Of a DNA stretch of 6,422 bases, positions 6,091 through 6,422 are shown piece after piece (the first letter of the stretch is position 1; each line of letters starts with the position of its first letter). The position numbers and the translations under genes are program-made. Below the pieces are notes generated by a model. It made no database searches. It was not told where the DNA came from and saw only the letters and a list, made by a program, of their open reading frames with translations. The DNA is from an uncultured Spongiibacteraceae bacterium (GTDB taxonomy: Bacteria; Pseudomonadota; Gammaproteobacteria; Pseudomonadales; CAMLJR01), in NCBI GenBank assembly GCA_946480345.1, contig CAMLJR010000156.1, forward strand, positions 1 through 6,422, in the 5' to 3' direction.

Positions 6091-6422
6091 ATGCGTTTTC
6101 TGCATTCGTGCTTCTTTGTTATCGCGACGGCCCTGCTGTCTGTGGCCGCGCTCGCGCAAACGCAGCAGGTGCTGTACGCGCAAGACGCGGTGTTCGCACC
6201 GACCATCGCGCGCCACGGCATGGTGGTCAGCGAAGAAGCCATCGCCTCGCAGATCGGCGCCGATATTCTGAAACGCGGCGGCAATGCGATCGATGCGGCG
6301 GTCGCGGTGGGTTTTGCACTCGCGGTGGTGTTGCCCGAGGCGGGCAATCTCGGCGGCGGCGGTTTCATGCTCGTGCATCTGCGCGAACAAAATAAAACCG
6401 TCGCGATCGATTACCGCGAAAC
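6091..6422 (+). CDS. ggt: Gamma-glutamyltransferase precursor, N-terminal part (cut by window end)
   Basis: GGT cleaves the gamma-glutamyl bond of glutathione and related peptides or transfers the glutamyl group; bacterial forms are exported to the periplasm and self-cleave into two subunits. Only 110 residues are inside the window of a protein that is usually about 560-590. Residues 1-22 are a signal peptide: short basic start MRFLHS, hydrophobic stretch to residue 21, and a likely cut after Ala-Leu-Ala before Gln23. The mature start shows the family signature GMVVSEEAIASQIGADIL (43-60), KRGGNAIDAAVA (61-72), EAGNLGGGGFM (83-93) and AIDYRE (105-110), where Arg109 matches the substrate-binding Arg114 of E. 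coli GGT. The autocatalytic Thr lies beyond the window. An ATG at 6086 is out of frame. A CGAG ribosome site is 8 bases upstream and weak. Confidence 0.93.
   Translation, partial: MRFLHSCFFVIATALLSVAALAQTQQVLYAQDAVFAPTIARHGMVVSEEAIASQIGADILKRGGNAIDAAVAVGFALAVVLPEAGNLGGGGFMLVHLREQNKTVAIDYRE

Noticed and set aside
6100..6111. LHSC near the ggt N-terminus as a lipoprotein lipobox
   Set aside because: The Cys is residue 7, before the hydrophobic stretch rather than after it; a standard signal peptide cut at residue 22 fits.
5533..6390. Long minus-strand open frame (285 codons) across the regulator and the start of ggt
   Set aside because: It is antisense to two genes with clear family motifs, has low-complexity Arg/Ala/His-rich composition and no recognisable domain.
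1..6422. CRISPR arrays, tRNA or rRNA genes, insertion sequences, phage genes
   Set aside because: I saw no regularly spaced repeats, tRNA-like folds, transposase motifs or broken genes in the window.

Overview
The window carries a complete-looking SUF iron-sulphur cluster assembly operon on the minus strand. A divergent Rrf2-type regulator gene lies beside it, and the start of a gamma-glutamyltransferase gene lies at the right edge. The moderately high GC content, the gene order regulator / sufB-sufC-sufD-sufS-sufU and the IscR-like Rrf2 regulator suggest a gammaproteobacterium, perhaps of a Xanthomonadales- or Nevskiales-like lineage. The lineage is inferred from gene order and protein style only and is tentative.

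Layout, right to left along the operon: sufB (5260-3794), sufC (3757-3017), sufD (2994-1678), sufS (1674-433) and sufU (423 to beyond base 1). Gaps are 36, 22, 3 and 9 bases, so the five genes are almost certainly one transcript. SufS is a PLP cysteine desulfurase that takes sulphur from cysteine. SufU is its Zn-binding sulphur acceptor. SufB, SufC and SufD form the scaffold/ATPase complex on which the cluster is built. No sufE and no sufA is visible. SufS carries the histidine expected of a SufU-dependent enzyme, so the two proteins agree with each other.

The 269-base divergent region (5261-5529) is the most interesting non-coding part. Near the suf side is an AT-rich island with two near-identical 13-bp imperfect palindromes, 28 bp apart, which overlap a plausible suf promoter. 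They are the natural candidates for the regulator's own operators. Between them and the regulator start lies about 120 bases rich in inverted repeats (5367-5489): an 8-bp hairpin, an A/T-rich hairpin, a perfect 11-bp GC-rich hairpin and a 10-bp long-range pairing that would enclose the last two. The same GGGAC segment can pair with either of two GTCCC segments. This could be a structured 5' leader of the regulator mRNA, a small RNA, or a small palindromic repeat element.

The regulator (5530-5979, plus strand) has the Rrf2 winged helix and three cluster-ligand cysteines. At the position of the IscR histidine ligand it has arginine, and near its N-terminus it has an NsrR-like Asp-Tyr-Gly. Downstream on the same strand, ggt (6091 onward, cut by the window) encodes a secreted gamma-glutamyltransferase precursor with a clear signal peptide. 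The core suf genes are ordinary; the leader, the operators and the regulator's ligand set are what deserve a second look.
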